NCBI RefSeq assembly: GCF_039531105.1
Contig: NZ_BAAAPK010000001.1
Coordinates: 1,984,001-2,048,000, forward strand
Source: Microbacterium lacus
GTDB taxonomy: Bacteria; Actinomycetota; Actinomycetes; Actinomycetales; Microbacteriaceae
Length of the DNA stretch: 64,000 nucleotides
Direction: 5' to 3'
Shown here one piece after another: positions 52,375 through 61,764 of this stretch (position 1 is its first letter; every line of letters begins with the position of its first letter). The notes beneath the pieces were generated by a model. That model was not told where the DNA came from, searched no databases, and saw only the letters and a program-made list of their open reading frames with translations. The position numbers and the translations under genes are program-made.

Positions 52375-54462
52375 ATGGTCTCGCCCGAATCCCTGACCGC
52401 GCTCGCTCCGCCGCCGGGACTGCTGAGCTCCGAGCTCGACGATCTCGGCGTCACGCTCGGACCCGACGGTGCGACTCTGCGCGTCTGGTCCGCGAACGCG
52501 AGCGGAGTAGAACTCGTGGTGTTCGACGACACCGATCTGGACTGGATCACCGACACGGTCCCGCTCGAGCCGGTCGGTGCGGGGGTGTGGAGCGTGACGA
52601 CGCCGCTCCTGCGGCCGGGGACGCGCTACGCGATCCGCGTCGACGGCCCCCACGGCCCCGGCAATACATTCAACCCCGGCACCCTCCTCGTCGAACCGTA
52701 TGCGAGGGGGCTGGTCAGCGGCGGTTTCGAGGACTGGCGCGCCGTCGTGGTGGACGGATCCTTCGACTGGGGCGGCGTGACGAAACCCGCGATCCCGATG
52801 GACAGGACGGTCATCTACGAGGGGCATCTCAAGGGCATGTCCAAGCGGCATCCGCTCGTTCCGCCGGCTCTGCACGGCACGTATGCGGGCCTCGCGCACC
52901 CGGCGATGATCGAGCATTTCCTCGCGCTCGGCGTCACGAGCATCCAGCTCCTGCCGGTGCACGCGTTCGCGACCGAGCCTCGTCTGCTCCAGCACGGCCT
53001 CACGAACTATTGGGGCTACAACACCCTCAATTTCTTCACGCCGCACGGCGCATACGCGACCGAAGAGAACCGACGGCAGGGACCCGAGGCGATCCTGCGC
53101 GAGTTCAAGGGCATGGTGAAGCTGCTGCACCAGGCGGGCCTCGAGGTCATCCTCGACGTCGTGTACAACCACACCGCCGAAGAGAGCATCGGCGGACCGC
53201 GCTCGAGCCTGCGCGGCATCGACAACCGCTCCTACTATCGGCAGCAGGGCGACGGCGCGTACATCGACGTGACGGGATGCGGGAATTCGGTGAACACCTC
53301 CACGGATGCCGCCGCCCGGCTCATCCTCGATTCGCTGCGCTACTGGGCCGTCGACCTGCAGGTGGACGGGTTCCGGTTCGACCTCGCGGCAACGCTCGGC
53401 CGGGATGCGAACCACCACTTCACGCCGGATCACCCTCTCCTGCGTGCGATCGTCGATGATCCGGCGCTCGCCGGCGTCAAGCGCATCGCGGAGCCCTGGG
53501 ATGTGGGCATGGGCGGCTGGCAGACCGGGAACTTCGGGGACGGCTGGCACGAGTGGAACGACCGCTACCGCGACCGCGTGCGCAACTTCTGGCTGAGCGA
53601 CGTCGACTACGCACGCCGCGCGTCCACGGCGCCGGTCGGGATCGGCGGCTTCGCCACGCGCCTGTCCGGTTCGTCGAACACGTTCAGCGTCGAGCGGGGG
53701 CCGCTGGCGAGCGTGAACTTCGTCACCGCACACGACGGGTTCACCCTCCGTGATCTGGTGTCGTACGACGTGAAGCACAACCTGGGCAACGGCGAGCAGA
53801 ACCGCGACGGTGCCGACACGAACCGCTCGTTCAACCACGGCGCGGAAGGACCCACGACCGACGCGGGGATCCTCGCCACCCGCCGCAAGGCCATGCGGAA
53901 CATCCTGGGCACTCTGCTGCTGTCGGCGGGGGTGCCCATGCTGACCGCGGGCGACGAGTTCGCCCGGACGCAGCGCGGCAACAACAACGCCTACTGCCAC
54001 GACTCCGCCCTCACCTGGCTGTCGTGGGACCACGCGCCGTGGCAGGACGATCTGTTCGCGCACGTTCGTCGCCTCATCCGCCTTCGCGCCGAGAACCCCG
54101 CTCTGCGACCGAGCAGATTCGCCAAGCTCGACGAGCACACCCCCTCGGCATCCGTGATGGAGTGGTACGACCAGACCGGCAGCACGATGTCGATCGACAA
54201 GTGGACGGACCCCGCCCACCGCACGCTGCAGTACGTCGCCGCCTCCACCCCCGAGTTCGAGGCCTACAACCGGATCCTGCTCATGGTGCACGGCAACGAA
54301 CGCCCCACCGAGGTGACGCTGCCCGAGATCGAGGGGGTGACCTCGTTCGTTTCGCTGTGGTCCAGTGCGGACGAGCGGCCCGTCGACGTCGAGGAGACTT
54401 TCGCTCCCGGGGATGTCGTGCCTCTCGTGGGCACGTCGATGCGGCTCTTCCGGGTCGAGTAG
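52375..54462 (+). CDS. glgX: glycogen debranching enzyme GlgX/TreX
   Basis: GH13 isoamylase-type debranching enzyme of 695 aa that cleaves alpha-1,6 branches in glycogen. An N-terminal CBM48 domain (about 15-120, with GATLRVWSANASGVELVVFD) is followed by the catalytic barrel. The nucleophile aspartate is in VDGFRFDLAATLGRD, the acid glutamate in KRIAEPWDVGMGGW, and the transition-state aspartate in NFVTAHDGFTLRDLV. The ATG at 52375 is chosen because TACTGT lies 7 nt upstream. It is followed by glgE and glgB, so it belongs to an alpha-glucan cluster. Confidence 0.94.
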   Translation: MVSPESLTALAPPPGLLSSELDDLGVTLGPDGATLRVWSANASGVELVVFDDTDLDWITDTVPLEPVGAGVWSVTTPLLRPGTRYAIRVDGPHGPGNTFNPGTLLVEPYARGLVSGGFEDWRAVVVDGSFDWGGVTKPAIPMDRTVIYEGHLKGMSKRHPLVPPALHGTYAGLAHPAMIEHFLALGVTSIQLLPVHAFATEPRLLQHGLTNYWGYNTLNFFTPHGAYATEENRRQGPEAILREFKGMVKLLHQAGLEVILDVVYNHTAEESIGGPRSSLRGIDNRSYYRQQGDGAYIDVTGCGNSVNTSTDAAARLILDSLRYWAVDLQVDGFRFDLAATLGRDANHHFTPDHPLLRAIVDDPALAGVKRIAEPWDVGMGGWQTGNFGDGWHEWNDRYRDRVRNFWLSDVDYARRASTAPVGIGGFATRLSGSSNTFSVERGPLASVNFVTAHDGFTLRDLVSYDVKHNLGNGEQNRDGADTNRSFNHGAEGPTTDAGILATRRKAMRNILGTLLLSAGVPMLTAGDEFARTQRGNNNAYCHDSALTWLSWDHAPWQDDLFAHVRRLIRLRAENPALRPSRFAKLDEHTPSASVMEWYDQTGSTMSIDKWTDPAHRTLQYVAASTPEFEAYNRILLMVHGNERPTEVTLPEIEGVTSFVSLWSSADERPVDVEETFAPGDVVPLVGTSMRLFRVE

Positions 54463-54506
54463 TCGATCCGGCGCGGCGGAAGCTGTCCTGCCGCCGGGGT
54501 GCGCGG

Positions 54507-54512
54507 TAGGTT
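54507..54512 (+). promoter_or_regulatory. -10 hexamer TAGGTT, leaderless promoter of glgEB
   Basis: TAGGTT ends 6 nt before the GTG at 54519 and fixes that start. Confidence 0.6.
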
Positions 54513-54518
54513 CGAGAG

Positions 54519-56603
54519 GTGGTCACGACGACGCGCGCGACGCGCCCCCTTTCCTGGCGAAGCATCTCTCCGGTCCCCGTCAGGGAGGCCACGGACTTCC
54601 AGCCGAACCGCACGACCGCGACGCCGCGCATACCGGTCACCCTGATCTCCCCGGCGGTGCCCGGCGGCTCGTTCCGCCCGAGCGCCTACGCCGGGGAGAT
54701 CGTCCCGTTCCGGGCCGTGGCGTTCCGCGAGGGACATGACCTGATCGGCGTCCACGTCCGCCTCTTCGCTCCGTCCGGCGACGAGTCGCTGCACCGTCTC
54801 CGCGCCCTGCACGACGGGTTCGACCGGTGGGAGACCGCCGTCACCCCGCTCGAGGAAGGTGTCTGGGGCTTCCGCTTCGAGGCTTTCGCGGACGACTTCG
54901 CGACGTGGGAGCACGCGGCCGACCTGAAGATCGCCGCGGGGGTGGATGCCGCGCTCATGCGCGAGATCGGCGCGCGACTGTTCGACCGGGCGGTGAAGGA
55001 GAAGTCGCGGCCGATCACGGAGCGCCGTCGCCTGGAGAGCGCCGCCGTCAGCCTGCGCGACAGCGCGGTCGACGACGATGCGGCTCTGGAGATCGTCCGC
55101 GACCCGTCGATCGCCGCGTTCTTCACGGCGCGCCCGCTGACGTCGCTCATGACGCTCGGTGAGCGTCATGAGCTGCTCGTCGAACGCGAGCGGGCCGGAG
55201 TCGGTGCGTGGTACGAGTTCTTCCCCCGCTCGGAGGGCGCACGCCGTTTGAAGGACGGCACGATCAAGAGCGGCACCTTCCGGACGGCGATGAAGCGCCT
55301 CCCCGCCGTGGCGGCGATGGGCTTCGACGTGCTCTACCTGCCACCGATCCACCCGATCGGCCGGCTCAACCGCAAGGGCCCGAACAACACGCTCGACCCG
55401 AAGCCCGGCGATCCGGGATCGCCCTGGGCGATCGGATCCGACGAGGGCGGGCATGACGCGATCCACCCCGATCTCGGGACCCTGGCGGACTTCCGCGCCT
55501 TCGTGCGCGCCGCGCGCGCGGAGGGTATCGAGGTCGCTTTGGATCTCGCTCTCCAGGCCGCGCCGGATCACCCGTGGGTCGCCGCCCACCCGGAGTGGTT
55601 CACCACCCTCCCGGACGGGACGATCGCGTACGCAGAGAACCCCCCGAAGAAGTATCAGGACATCTACCCGATCAACTTCGACAACGATCCGGAGGGCTTC
55701 TCCGCCGAAGCTCTGCGGGTGGTCCGCCACTGGATCGCCCAGGGCGTCGCGATCTTCCGAGTCGACAATCCCCACACCAAGCCGCTGCAGTTCTGGGAGT
55801 GGTTGATCTCCACCGTCAACGCGGAGCGCCCGGACGTCGTCTTCCTGGCCGAGGCGTTCTCGCGGCCGGCCGTGATGCAGTCGCTGGCGAAAGCCGGCTT
55901 CCAGCAGAGCTACACGTACTTCACCTGGCGCAACACGAAGGCCGAGCTGGAGGAGTTCCTGACGGGCCTCGCGACCGAGACAGCCGACTTCCTGCGCCCG
56001 AATCTTTTCGTCAACACGCCCGACATCCTCACGGAGTACCTGCAGTACGGCGGCCGACCGGGCTACAAGATCCGCGCGGCGATCGCGGCCACGGGAGCAC
56101 CGACCTACGGGGTGTACGCCGGATACGAGCTGTACGAGAACGTCGCGCGTCCCGGCGCGGAAGAGAACATCGACAACGAGAAGTTCGAGTACAAGCTCCG
56201 CGACTGGGCGGCAGCGGAGGCGCGCGGAGATTCGCTCGCCCCGTACCTGACTCGCCTGAACCAGATCCGCCGGGAGCACCCCGCGCTGCGGCAGCTGCGC
56301 AACATCTCGGTGCACTGGAGCGACGACGACGCGATCCTCGTCTTCTCGAAGTGGATCGACGCCGCGCTCTCGCCGAGCGGACACGCCGACACGATCATCG
56401 TGGTGGCCAACGTCGACCCGCATTCCGTGCGTCAGACGATGGTCCACCTGGACACCCGCGTCTGGGGCGTGCCGTCCGGGACGCCGTTCGAGGTCGAAGA
56501 CCTGATCACGGGTGAGCACTGGACCTGGTCGGATCACAATTTCGTCCGTCTCGACGCGTTCACCGAACCCGTCCACATCCTGCACGTGAAGGAGTCTCGA
56601 TGA
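54519..56603 (+). CDS. glgE: alpha-1,4-glucan:maltose-1-phosphate maltosyltransferase GlgE
   Basis: GH13_3 maltosyltransferase of 694 aa that extends alpha-1,4-glucan using maltose 1-phosphate, inverting the usual glycogen route. The nucleophile is D416 in FRVDNPHTKPLQFWEW and the acid/base glutamate is E445 in VVFLAEAF. GlgE-specific sequences are YLPPIHPIGRLNRKGPNNTL and ENPPKKYQDIYPINFDND. The N-terminal domain N and four-helix insert are complete. The GTG start follows TAGGTT by 6 nt. Its stop overlaps the glgB start (ATGA). The pathway partners TreS and maltokinase are not in this window. Confidence 0.96.
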   Translation: MVTTTRATRPLSWRSISPVPVREATDFQPNRTTATPRIPVTLISPAVPGGSFRPSAYAGEIVPFRAVAFREGHDLIGVHVRLFAPSGDESLHRLRALHDGFDRWETAVTPLEEGVWGFRFEAFADDFATWEHAADLKIAAGVDAALMREIGARLFDRAVKEKSRPITERRRLESAAVSLRDSAVDDDAALEIVRDPSIAAFFTARPLTSLMTLGERHELLVERERAGVGAWYEFFPRSEGARRLKDGTIKSGTFRTAMKRLPAVAAMGFDVLYLPPIHPIGRLNRKGPNNTLDPKPGDPGSPWAIGSDEGGHDAIHPDLGTLADFRAFVRAARAEGIEVALDLALQAAPDHPWVAAHPEWFTTLPDGTIAYAENPPKKYQDIYPINFDNDPEGFSAEALRVVRHWIAQGVAIFRVDNPHTKPLQFWEWLISTVNAERPDVVFLAEAFSRPAVMQSLAKAGFQQSYTYFTWRNTKAELEEFLTGLATETADFLRPNLFVNTPDILTEYLQYGGRPGYKIRAAIAATGAPTYGVYAGYELYENVARPGAEENIDNEKFEYKLRDWAAAEARGDSLAPYLTRLNQIRREHPALRQLRNISVHWSDDDAILVFSKWIDAALSPSGHADTIIVVANVDPHSVRQTMVHLDTRVWGVPSGTPFEVEDLITGEHWTWSDHNFVRLDAFTEPVHILHVKESR

Positions 56604-58798
56604 CGAGTCCCACCGATGACCTGCTCGACGCCGTCGCGGCGGGCTCGCATCACGATCCGCATTCCGTCCTCGGCATGCATTTCGGACAGGATGCCGAGGG
56701 TGCGCCCGAGTGGACGATCAGAGCGCGTCGGCCGCTGGCCCACAGCGTCACCGCCGTGTTCGACGACGGCACCCGTGTCCCGCTCGAGCACGTGCGCGCC
56801 GGCATCTGGGAAGGTCAGCGCGCCGGTGAGGGCGGCTCGTACGAACTTGTGACGACGTACCCCGACGCGCCCGACTTCACCGCGGTAGACCCGTACCGGT
56901 TCGCCCCGACGATCGGCGAACTCGATCTGCACCTGATCCGCGAGGGGCGTCACGAAGAGCTCTGGCGCGTCCTCGGCGCGCATGTGCGCACGATCGACGG
57001 CGTCGCGGGCACGGCCTTCTCCGTGTGGGCGCCGAACGCCCGGGCTGTGCGTGTCGTCGGCGACTTCAACGGATGGGACGGCCCCGCCCACGCCATGCGG
57101 TCCATGGGATCCAGCGGCGTCTGGGAGATCTTCGTCCCCGGCATCGGGGTCGGCACCGCCTACAAGTTCCAGCTCCTCTCCCGCGGCGGTGAGTGGGTGC
57201 TCAAAGCCGATCCGATGGCGCGATTCGCCGAGATCCCCCCGGCGACGGCATCCGTCGTGACGGATTCGGGATATGCATGGTCGGATGCCGCATGGCTGAA
57301 GGCGCGCGCGTCCAGCCAGCCTGTGTCGCAGCCCATGTCGATCTACGAAGTGCACTTCGGCTCGTGGCGTCCGGGGCTCTCGTATCGCGAGGGTGCGGAC
57401 CAGCTGATCGACTACGTCACGGCGCAGGGCTTCACCCACGTGGAGTTCCTGCCGCTCGCGGAGCACCCGTTCGGGGGCTCCTGGGGCTATCAGGTGACCG
57501 GGTACTACTCCCCCACGAGTCGGTTCGGGTCGCCCGACGACCTCCGCTACCTGATCGACCGGCTGCACCAGGCGGGTATCGGCGTGATCATGGACTGGGT
57601 GCCCGGTCACTTCCCGAAGGACGCTTTCGCGCTCGCCCGCTTCGACGGCGAGGCGCTGTACGAGCATCCCGATCCGCGGCGCGGCGAGCACCGCGACTGG
57701 GGCACGTACATCTTCGACTACGGACGCAACGAGGTGCGGAACTTCCTCGTCGCCAACGCGCTGTACTGGTTCGAGGAATTCCATGTCGACGGCCTCCGCG
57801 TCGACGCCGTCGCGTCGATGCTGTACCTCGACTACTCGCGCGAGGACGGGGAGTGGGTCCCGAACATCCACGGCGGGCGCGAGAACCTGGAGGCCATCAG
57901 ATTCCTCCAGGAAGTGACCGCCACGTCGTACAAGCGCTATCCGGGGATCTCCCTGATCGCCGAGGAGTCCACGTCCTTCCCGGGCGTGACCGCTCCGACG
58001 AGTCAGGCGGGTCTCGGCTTCGGGTTCAAGTGGAACATGGGCTGGATGAACGACTCGCTCCAGTACATCGCCCGGGACCCGATGTACCGCGCGCACCACG
58101 AAGGAGAGCTCTCGTTCTCGTTCGTCTACGCGTTCAGCGAGAACTTCGTGCTACCCATCAGCCATGACGAGGTCGTCCACGGCAAGGGCAGTCTGTTCGC
58201 GCGGATGCCCGGTGACCACTGGCAGAAGCTCGCGAACATGCGTGCGTTCCTCGCGTACATGTGGGGCCACCCCGGCAAGCAACTGCTGTTCATGGGACAG
58301 GAGTTCGGCCAGCTCTCCGAATGGGCGGAGGGCCGTGGTCTGGACTGGTGGCTGCTGGACCAGCCTTCGCACGCGCAGCTGCACGGCTTCGTGGCGACGC
58401 TCAACAGCGTCTACAAGGCGCAGTCCGCACTGTGGTCGCGCGACAGCGACGGCGCGGCGTTCTCCCGCATCGGCGCCCCCACCTGGAACCCGAATGTCGT
58501 GGCCTTCTCCCGTCGTGACCATCACGGCAACACGGTCGTCGTGATCGCGAACTTCTCCGGCGTGCCGATCCACGGGTACGCGCTGGATCTGCCCGAATCA
58601 GGCGTGTGGCACGAGATCCTCAACTCCGACGGTCAGGAGTACGGCGGCTCGGGCGTCGGCAATCTGGGTGCGGTCCACGCCGGAGAATCCGGACGGGCCA
58701 CGATGGTCCTGCCCCCGCTCGGGGTCCTCTGGCTCGGACATGCCGCGCAGCAGCACCTGCCGCCGCAAACGAGTTCCGGACAGCTGCTGCTTCCCTGA
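56600..58798 (+). CDS. glgB: 1,4-alpha-glucan branching enzyme
   Basis: GH13_9 branching enzyme of 732 aa that makes alpha-1,6 branches in the glucan built by GlgE. Two N-terminal domains (an extra N1 domain followed by CBM48 with GTAFSVWAPNARAVRVVGDFNGWDG) precede the catalytic barrel. Catalytic residues are in FHVDGLRVDAVASMLYLDYSRE, the glutamate in SLIAEESTSFPGVT, and the aspartate in PISHDEVVHGKGSL. The start overlaps the glgE stop by 4 bp, so the two are made together. The length and the extra N1 domain match the mycobacterial form. Confidence 0.97.
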   Translation: MTSPTDDLLDAVAAGSHHDPHSVLGMHFGQDAEGAPEWTIRARRPLAHSVTAVFDDGTRVPLEHVRAGIWEGQRAGEGGSYELVTTYPDAPDFTAVDPYRFAPTIGELDLHLIREGRHEELWRVLGAHVRTIDGVAGTAFSVWAPNARAVRVVGDFNGWDGPAHAMRSMGSSGVWEIFVPGIGVGTAYKFQLLSRGGEWVLKADPMARFAEIPPATASVVTDSGYAWSDAAWLKARASSQPVSQPMSIYEVHFGSWRPGLSYREGADQLIDYVTAQGFTHVEFLPLAEHPFGGSWGYQVTGYYSPTSRFGSPDDLRYLIDRLHQAGIGVIMDWVPGHFPKDAFALARFDGEALYEHPDPRRGEHRDWGTYIFDYGRNEVRNFLVANALYWFEEFHVDGLRVDAVASMLYLDYSREDGEWVPNIHGGRENLEAIRFLQEVTATSYKRYPGISLIAEESTSFPGVTAPTSQAGLGFGFKWNMGWMNDSLQYIARDPMYRAHHEGELSFSFVYAFSENFVLPISHDEVVHGKGSLFARMPGDHWQKLANMRAFLAYMWGHPGKQLLFMGQEFGQLSEWAEGRGLDWWLLDQPSHAQLHGFVATLNSVYKAQSALWSRDSDGAAFSRIGAPTWNPNVVAFSRRDHHGNTVVVIANFSGVPIHGYALDLPESGVWHEILNSDGQEYGGSGVGNLGAVHAGESGRATMVLPPLGVLWLGHAAQQHLPPQTSSGQLLLP

Positions 58799-58816
58799 CG
58801 GCCCGGCCGGCCGCGC

Positions 58817-59749
58817 TCAGAACAGGAGCGAGGCCAGTCGGCCGCGGGCGCGAAGGACCCGCGGGTCGGCATCCCCGATCAGACCGAACAGCTCCAGAAG
58901 TCGTTCGCGCACCGCGGACCGGTCATCCGCGGGCAGGGCACCGAACAGATCCAGGAGTCGCCCGAACGCGTCGTCCACATGCCCACCCGCGATGTCAAGG
59001 TCGGCGACGGCGAACTGAGCCTCGATGTCGAGCGGGCCCGCCGCCGCTGCCGCCCGCGCGCTCTGCAGATCGAGATGCTGGACCCGGTCGAGCAGACGCA
59101 CCTGACCGAGGCCGGCGCGGGCATCCTCATCGCGGGGATTCTCGGCGAGGGCCTTCTCGTAGGCGACCACTGCGCGGGCGTAGTCGCCCGCTTCGATCGC
59201 CTCATACGCCTCGGCGTGCAGCGGAGGCAGGGGTGCATCCACCGGCTCGCCGTCTGCGGCGTTGCCGTCGCCGGACACATCCACCGAACCCGTCACCCCG
59301 TTCTGGGCGGCGAGCTGGAGGAGCTGGGCGAAGACCTCGCGCACCTGCTGCTCGGGAACGGCCCCCGTGAACAGCGGCACCGGCTGGCCGCCGACCAGGG
59401 CGACCACCATCGGGATCGACTGCGCACGGAACGCCTGCGCGAGCTGCGGGTTCGCGTCGACATCGACCTTGGCGAGCACGAGGCGACCCGAGAGTTCGGT
59501 CACGACGGCCTCGAGGATCGGGCTGAGCTGCTTGCAGGGGCCGCACCACTCCGCCCAGAGGTCGATCACGACGGGCACCGAACGCGAGAGCTCCAGGATC
59601 TGCGGGAAGGTGTCGTCGGTGACGTCCATGACGAGAGACGGTGAGGGCGTCGACGTCTGCGCGGTACCCGGGGCAGGCGCGGCGGGTCGATTGCGCAGAG
59701 CCGACAGGTCGACGGCACCGCGGAGAGCGGTCGGAGAGACGTCGGTCAA
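58817..59749 (-). CDS. cnoX: CnoX-like thioredoxin/TPR co-chaperone (YbbN family)
   Basis: Fusion of an N-terminal thioredoxin domain (residues about 40-140) to a C-terminal TPR region (about 180-300), 310 aa. The active site is W68-C-G-P-C72 (DLWAEWCGPCKQLSP), with both cysteines intact, whereas the E. coli CnoX lacks the first. Such proteins protect folding substrates under oxidative stress and hand them to chaperones. The start is a TTG at 59749 overlapping the TGA of the upstream gene, with AAGGTG 5 nt before it, so translation is coupled. The long disordered N-terminus (about 35 residues) is common in actinobacteria. Confidence 0.88.
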   Translation of the reverse strand: MTDVSPTALRGAVDLSALRNRPAAPAPGTAQTSTPSPSLVMDVTDDTFPQILELSRSVPVVIDLWAEWCGPCKQLSPILEAVVTELSGRLVLAKVDVDANPQLAQAFRAQSIPMVVALVGGQPVPLFTGAVPEQQVREVFAQLLQLAAQNGVTGSVDVSGDGNAADGEPVDAPLPPLHAEAYEAIEAGDYARAVVAYEKALAENPRDEDARAGLGQVRLLDRVQHLDLQSARAAAAAGPLDIEAQFAVADLDIAGGHVDDAFGRLLDLFGALPADDRSAVRERLLELFGLIGDADPRVLRARGRLASLLF

Positions 59750-61578
59750 TTGATCACCTTTGCATCGAGGATCTCGGACGAATAGCCGAGCAGCCGGATC
59801 TTCTCGGAGGACCCGAGACCGGGCACGTAGAAGAACAGCTGATCACTGAATGTGGTCGTGAAGCCCGTGGCCGACTGTTCGGCACCCGCAAGGGTCTTCA
59901 CCGTGGGGTTCGTGTCGAGCTTGATGACGGCATCCGCGTTCGTCGGCTTGACCGTGTCGACTTCGTTCACGTTCACCGCGACGATCGCGCCGCTTTCGAG
60001 CGTCGCCAGCGCGAGCGGAGGATGGGATCCCGCGACCGTGTCGAAGGTGAGACTGCCGGTCGAGGCCGCGGTGGTGTTGAAATCGGCGAGGCGCTTCTCG
60101 CGGTCAGCCGTCACGCTCGCGCGGAACTGGTCGCCCTCCGCCTCGAACTGGTCGTAGAACTCACTGTCCGCACCCTTGTTGAGCACGTCGGCGTACGCGG
60201 CCGCGAGCTGATCCGGGGCCATCAGCAGGAAGGAGGAGTCAGGCGGAACCTGCTGCGCCCCGACGTACACCGGAGCCAGGTCCGGCATCTGGGTCGATGC
60301 CTCCAGGCTCGACAGATACGTGAGCTTGTAGGGCGCCCACTGATCCTGCTGCGTGAGAAGCATGATGCTCGCGGTCTTGTCGGCGTCGTCGTTCACGACG
60401 GCCATCACCGACCGCGGCCATCCGTCGTACGCCTGCGGGAGGACGATCTCGAGCGGTTTCGTCGGAATCGCCGCGAGGGCCGCCTCATCGGGCAGAGCAG
60501 CGCGCAGCCGGTAGTTCGTCGCGCGCTCCTCGAGGACGGCGCCGTCCAGTCGGGTCGCTGCCAGCGTGGCATCGAGCGCGCTGTCCGCGTCCGCCGCTGT
60601 CTGCGCGATGCGTGCGATGATCCGCTCCGCCTGCGCTTTCGTCACGGCGGGAGCCTGCTGACCCTCGGGGATGATCACCGACTCGCTGGGACTCGGCGTG
60701 GGGCTCGCGGCGAGCTGCGGCCAGGAGTCCGCCGAGCAGCCGGCGAAGAGAAGTGCCGACACCGCCAGCGCCGGCGCGACGACGAGAGCCTTCCGGCCGG
60801 GTCCCACCGATCGCCGTGTCGGTGCCGCGCTGATCACGCCCTTGTCCGCGCCCTCGACCGCGAGATCGATCGGTTCCGTGACCGGCAGCGGCAGACCCTT
60901 GCGGCGCGGGCCGCGCGACCTGCGCACATGACGGATGCCGAGGATGTACAAGAAGACCCCCACCGCCATCAGGATCGCCCCGAGGACGATGAGGGGACCC
61001 GCCCAGGGAGTCGCGCGGGCGACCGACCAGGACACGCTGACATCGGAGGGAGCGGCAGCCACGCCGTCGGTGGCGACGAGCACACTCATTCCCTCGGGAA
61101 GCTGCAGCGGAGCGATCAGCAGGTCCTCCTGCTGGAACTCGTCCAGCCACAGGTCGGAGCCGATCGGACTCCGCGCCTCCGCCGTCGCATCGGCGCTCCC
61201 GTCGGTCTCGCCCTCGACGGCGACGTCCTCTTCGGCGGAGGGCTCTTCCGACGGAGCCGGCGTCACGCTCTCGGAGTCGACGTCACCGGAGGAGGTGAGC
61301 GTCGCCTCCACGTACTCGGTGTCCGCCAGCCAGGCCTTCATGTCGGCGGTGCGCCCGTAAGCGGCGAAGATCTCGCCGTCGCCCTGTGCACGCAGCGTCT
61401 GCGCACCAGGAAGGCGGTTGAGCACCGCGCCGTCGATCAGCAGGTACGGCGCCTCCTGCGAGACGGCGATGTCGACGGATTCGGACCGTGGGCCCTGGAA
61501 GACGGTGCGCTGGGCGATGCCCGCTCCGATCATCACGGCGGCGAGCACGAAGGCCGCCACAGCCCACACGAAACGCAC
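59746..61578 (-). CDS. uncharacterised actinobacterial membrane protein with internal lipobox
   Basis: Large protein of 610 aa, function unknown. From the upstream ATG numbering, hydrophobic helices are at about 21-40, 209-233 and 281-298, with a basic cytoplasmic loop (RHVRRSRGPRRKG) between the second and third. The third helix ends in a lipobox-like LFAGCSADSW at cysteine 299, then a Ser/Pro linker and a long extracytoplasmic region with a FTTTFSDQLFFYVPGLGSSEKIRLLGYSSEILD end. I chose the GTG at 61578, which has GGGAGAGG upstream. The ATG at 61632 lies only 3 nt after a TAGTCT hexamer, too close to be the start of a leaderless mRNA. It overlaps the CnoX-like gene by 4 bp. Confidence 0.82.
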   Translation of the reverse strand: MRFVWAVAAFVLAAVMIGAGIAQRTVFQGPRSESVDIAVSQEAPYLLIDGAVLNRLPGAQTLRAQGDGEIFAAYGRTADMKAWLADTEYVEATLTSSGDVDSESVTPAPSEEPSAEEDVAVEGETDGSADATAEARSPIGSDLWLDEFQQEDLLIAPLQLPEGMSVLVATDGVAAAPSDVSVSWSVARATPWAGPLIVLGAILMAVGVFLYILGIRHVRRSRGPRRKGLPLPVTEPIDLAVEGADKGVISAAPTRRSVGPGRKALVVAPALAVSALLFAGCSADSWPQLAASPTPSPSESVIIPEGQQAPAVTKAQAERIIARIAQTAADADSALDATLAATRLDGAVLEERATNYRLRAALPDEAALAAIPTKPLEIVLPQAYDGWPRSVMAVVNDDADKTASIMLLTQQDQWAPYKLTYLSSLEASTQMPDLAPVYVGAQQVPPDSSFLLMAPDQLAAAYADVLNKGADSEFYDQFEAEGDQFRASVTADREKRLADFNTTAASTGSLTFDTVAGSHPPLALATLESGAIVAVNVNEVDTVKPTNADAVIKLDTNPTVKTLAGAEQSATGFTTTFSDQLFFYVPGLGSSEKIRLLGYSSEILDAKVIN

Positions 61579-61764
61579 GAAAACACCTCTCCCGGACCCG
61601 CTTGTCGTCACCGCGGGTCGTCGACTCGACATTTCAGACTAGCGAAGGAGACCTGTGCGTCGCCCGGGAGGTGCCAATCCCCGCGCTGCGCGGGTGGAGT
61701 GCATATCCTGACCTGACAGCTCATCGCCGTACCGCCGAGAACCTCGGCACAGACAGGAGCCACC

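Noticed and set aside
52096..56585. Two long minus-strand open frames (731 and 773 codons) opposite glgX and glgE
   Set aside because: Both are antisense shadows with biased Arg/Val/Glu composition; plus-strand GH13 catalytic motifs are intact.
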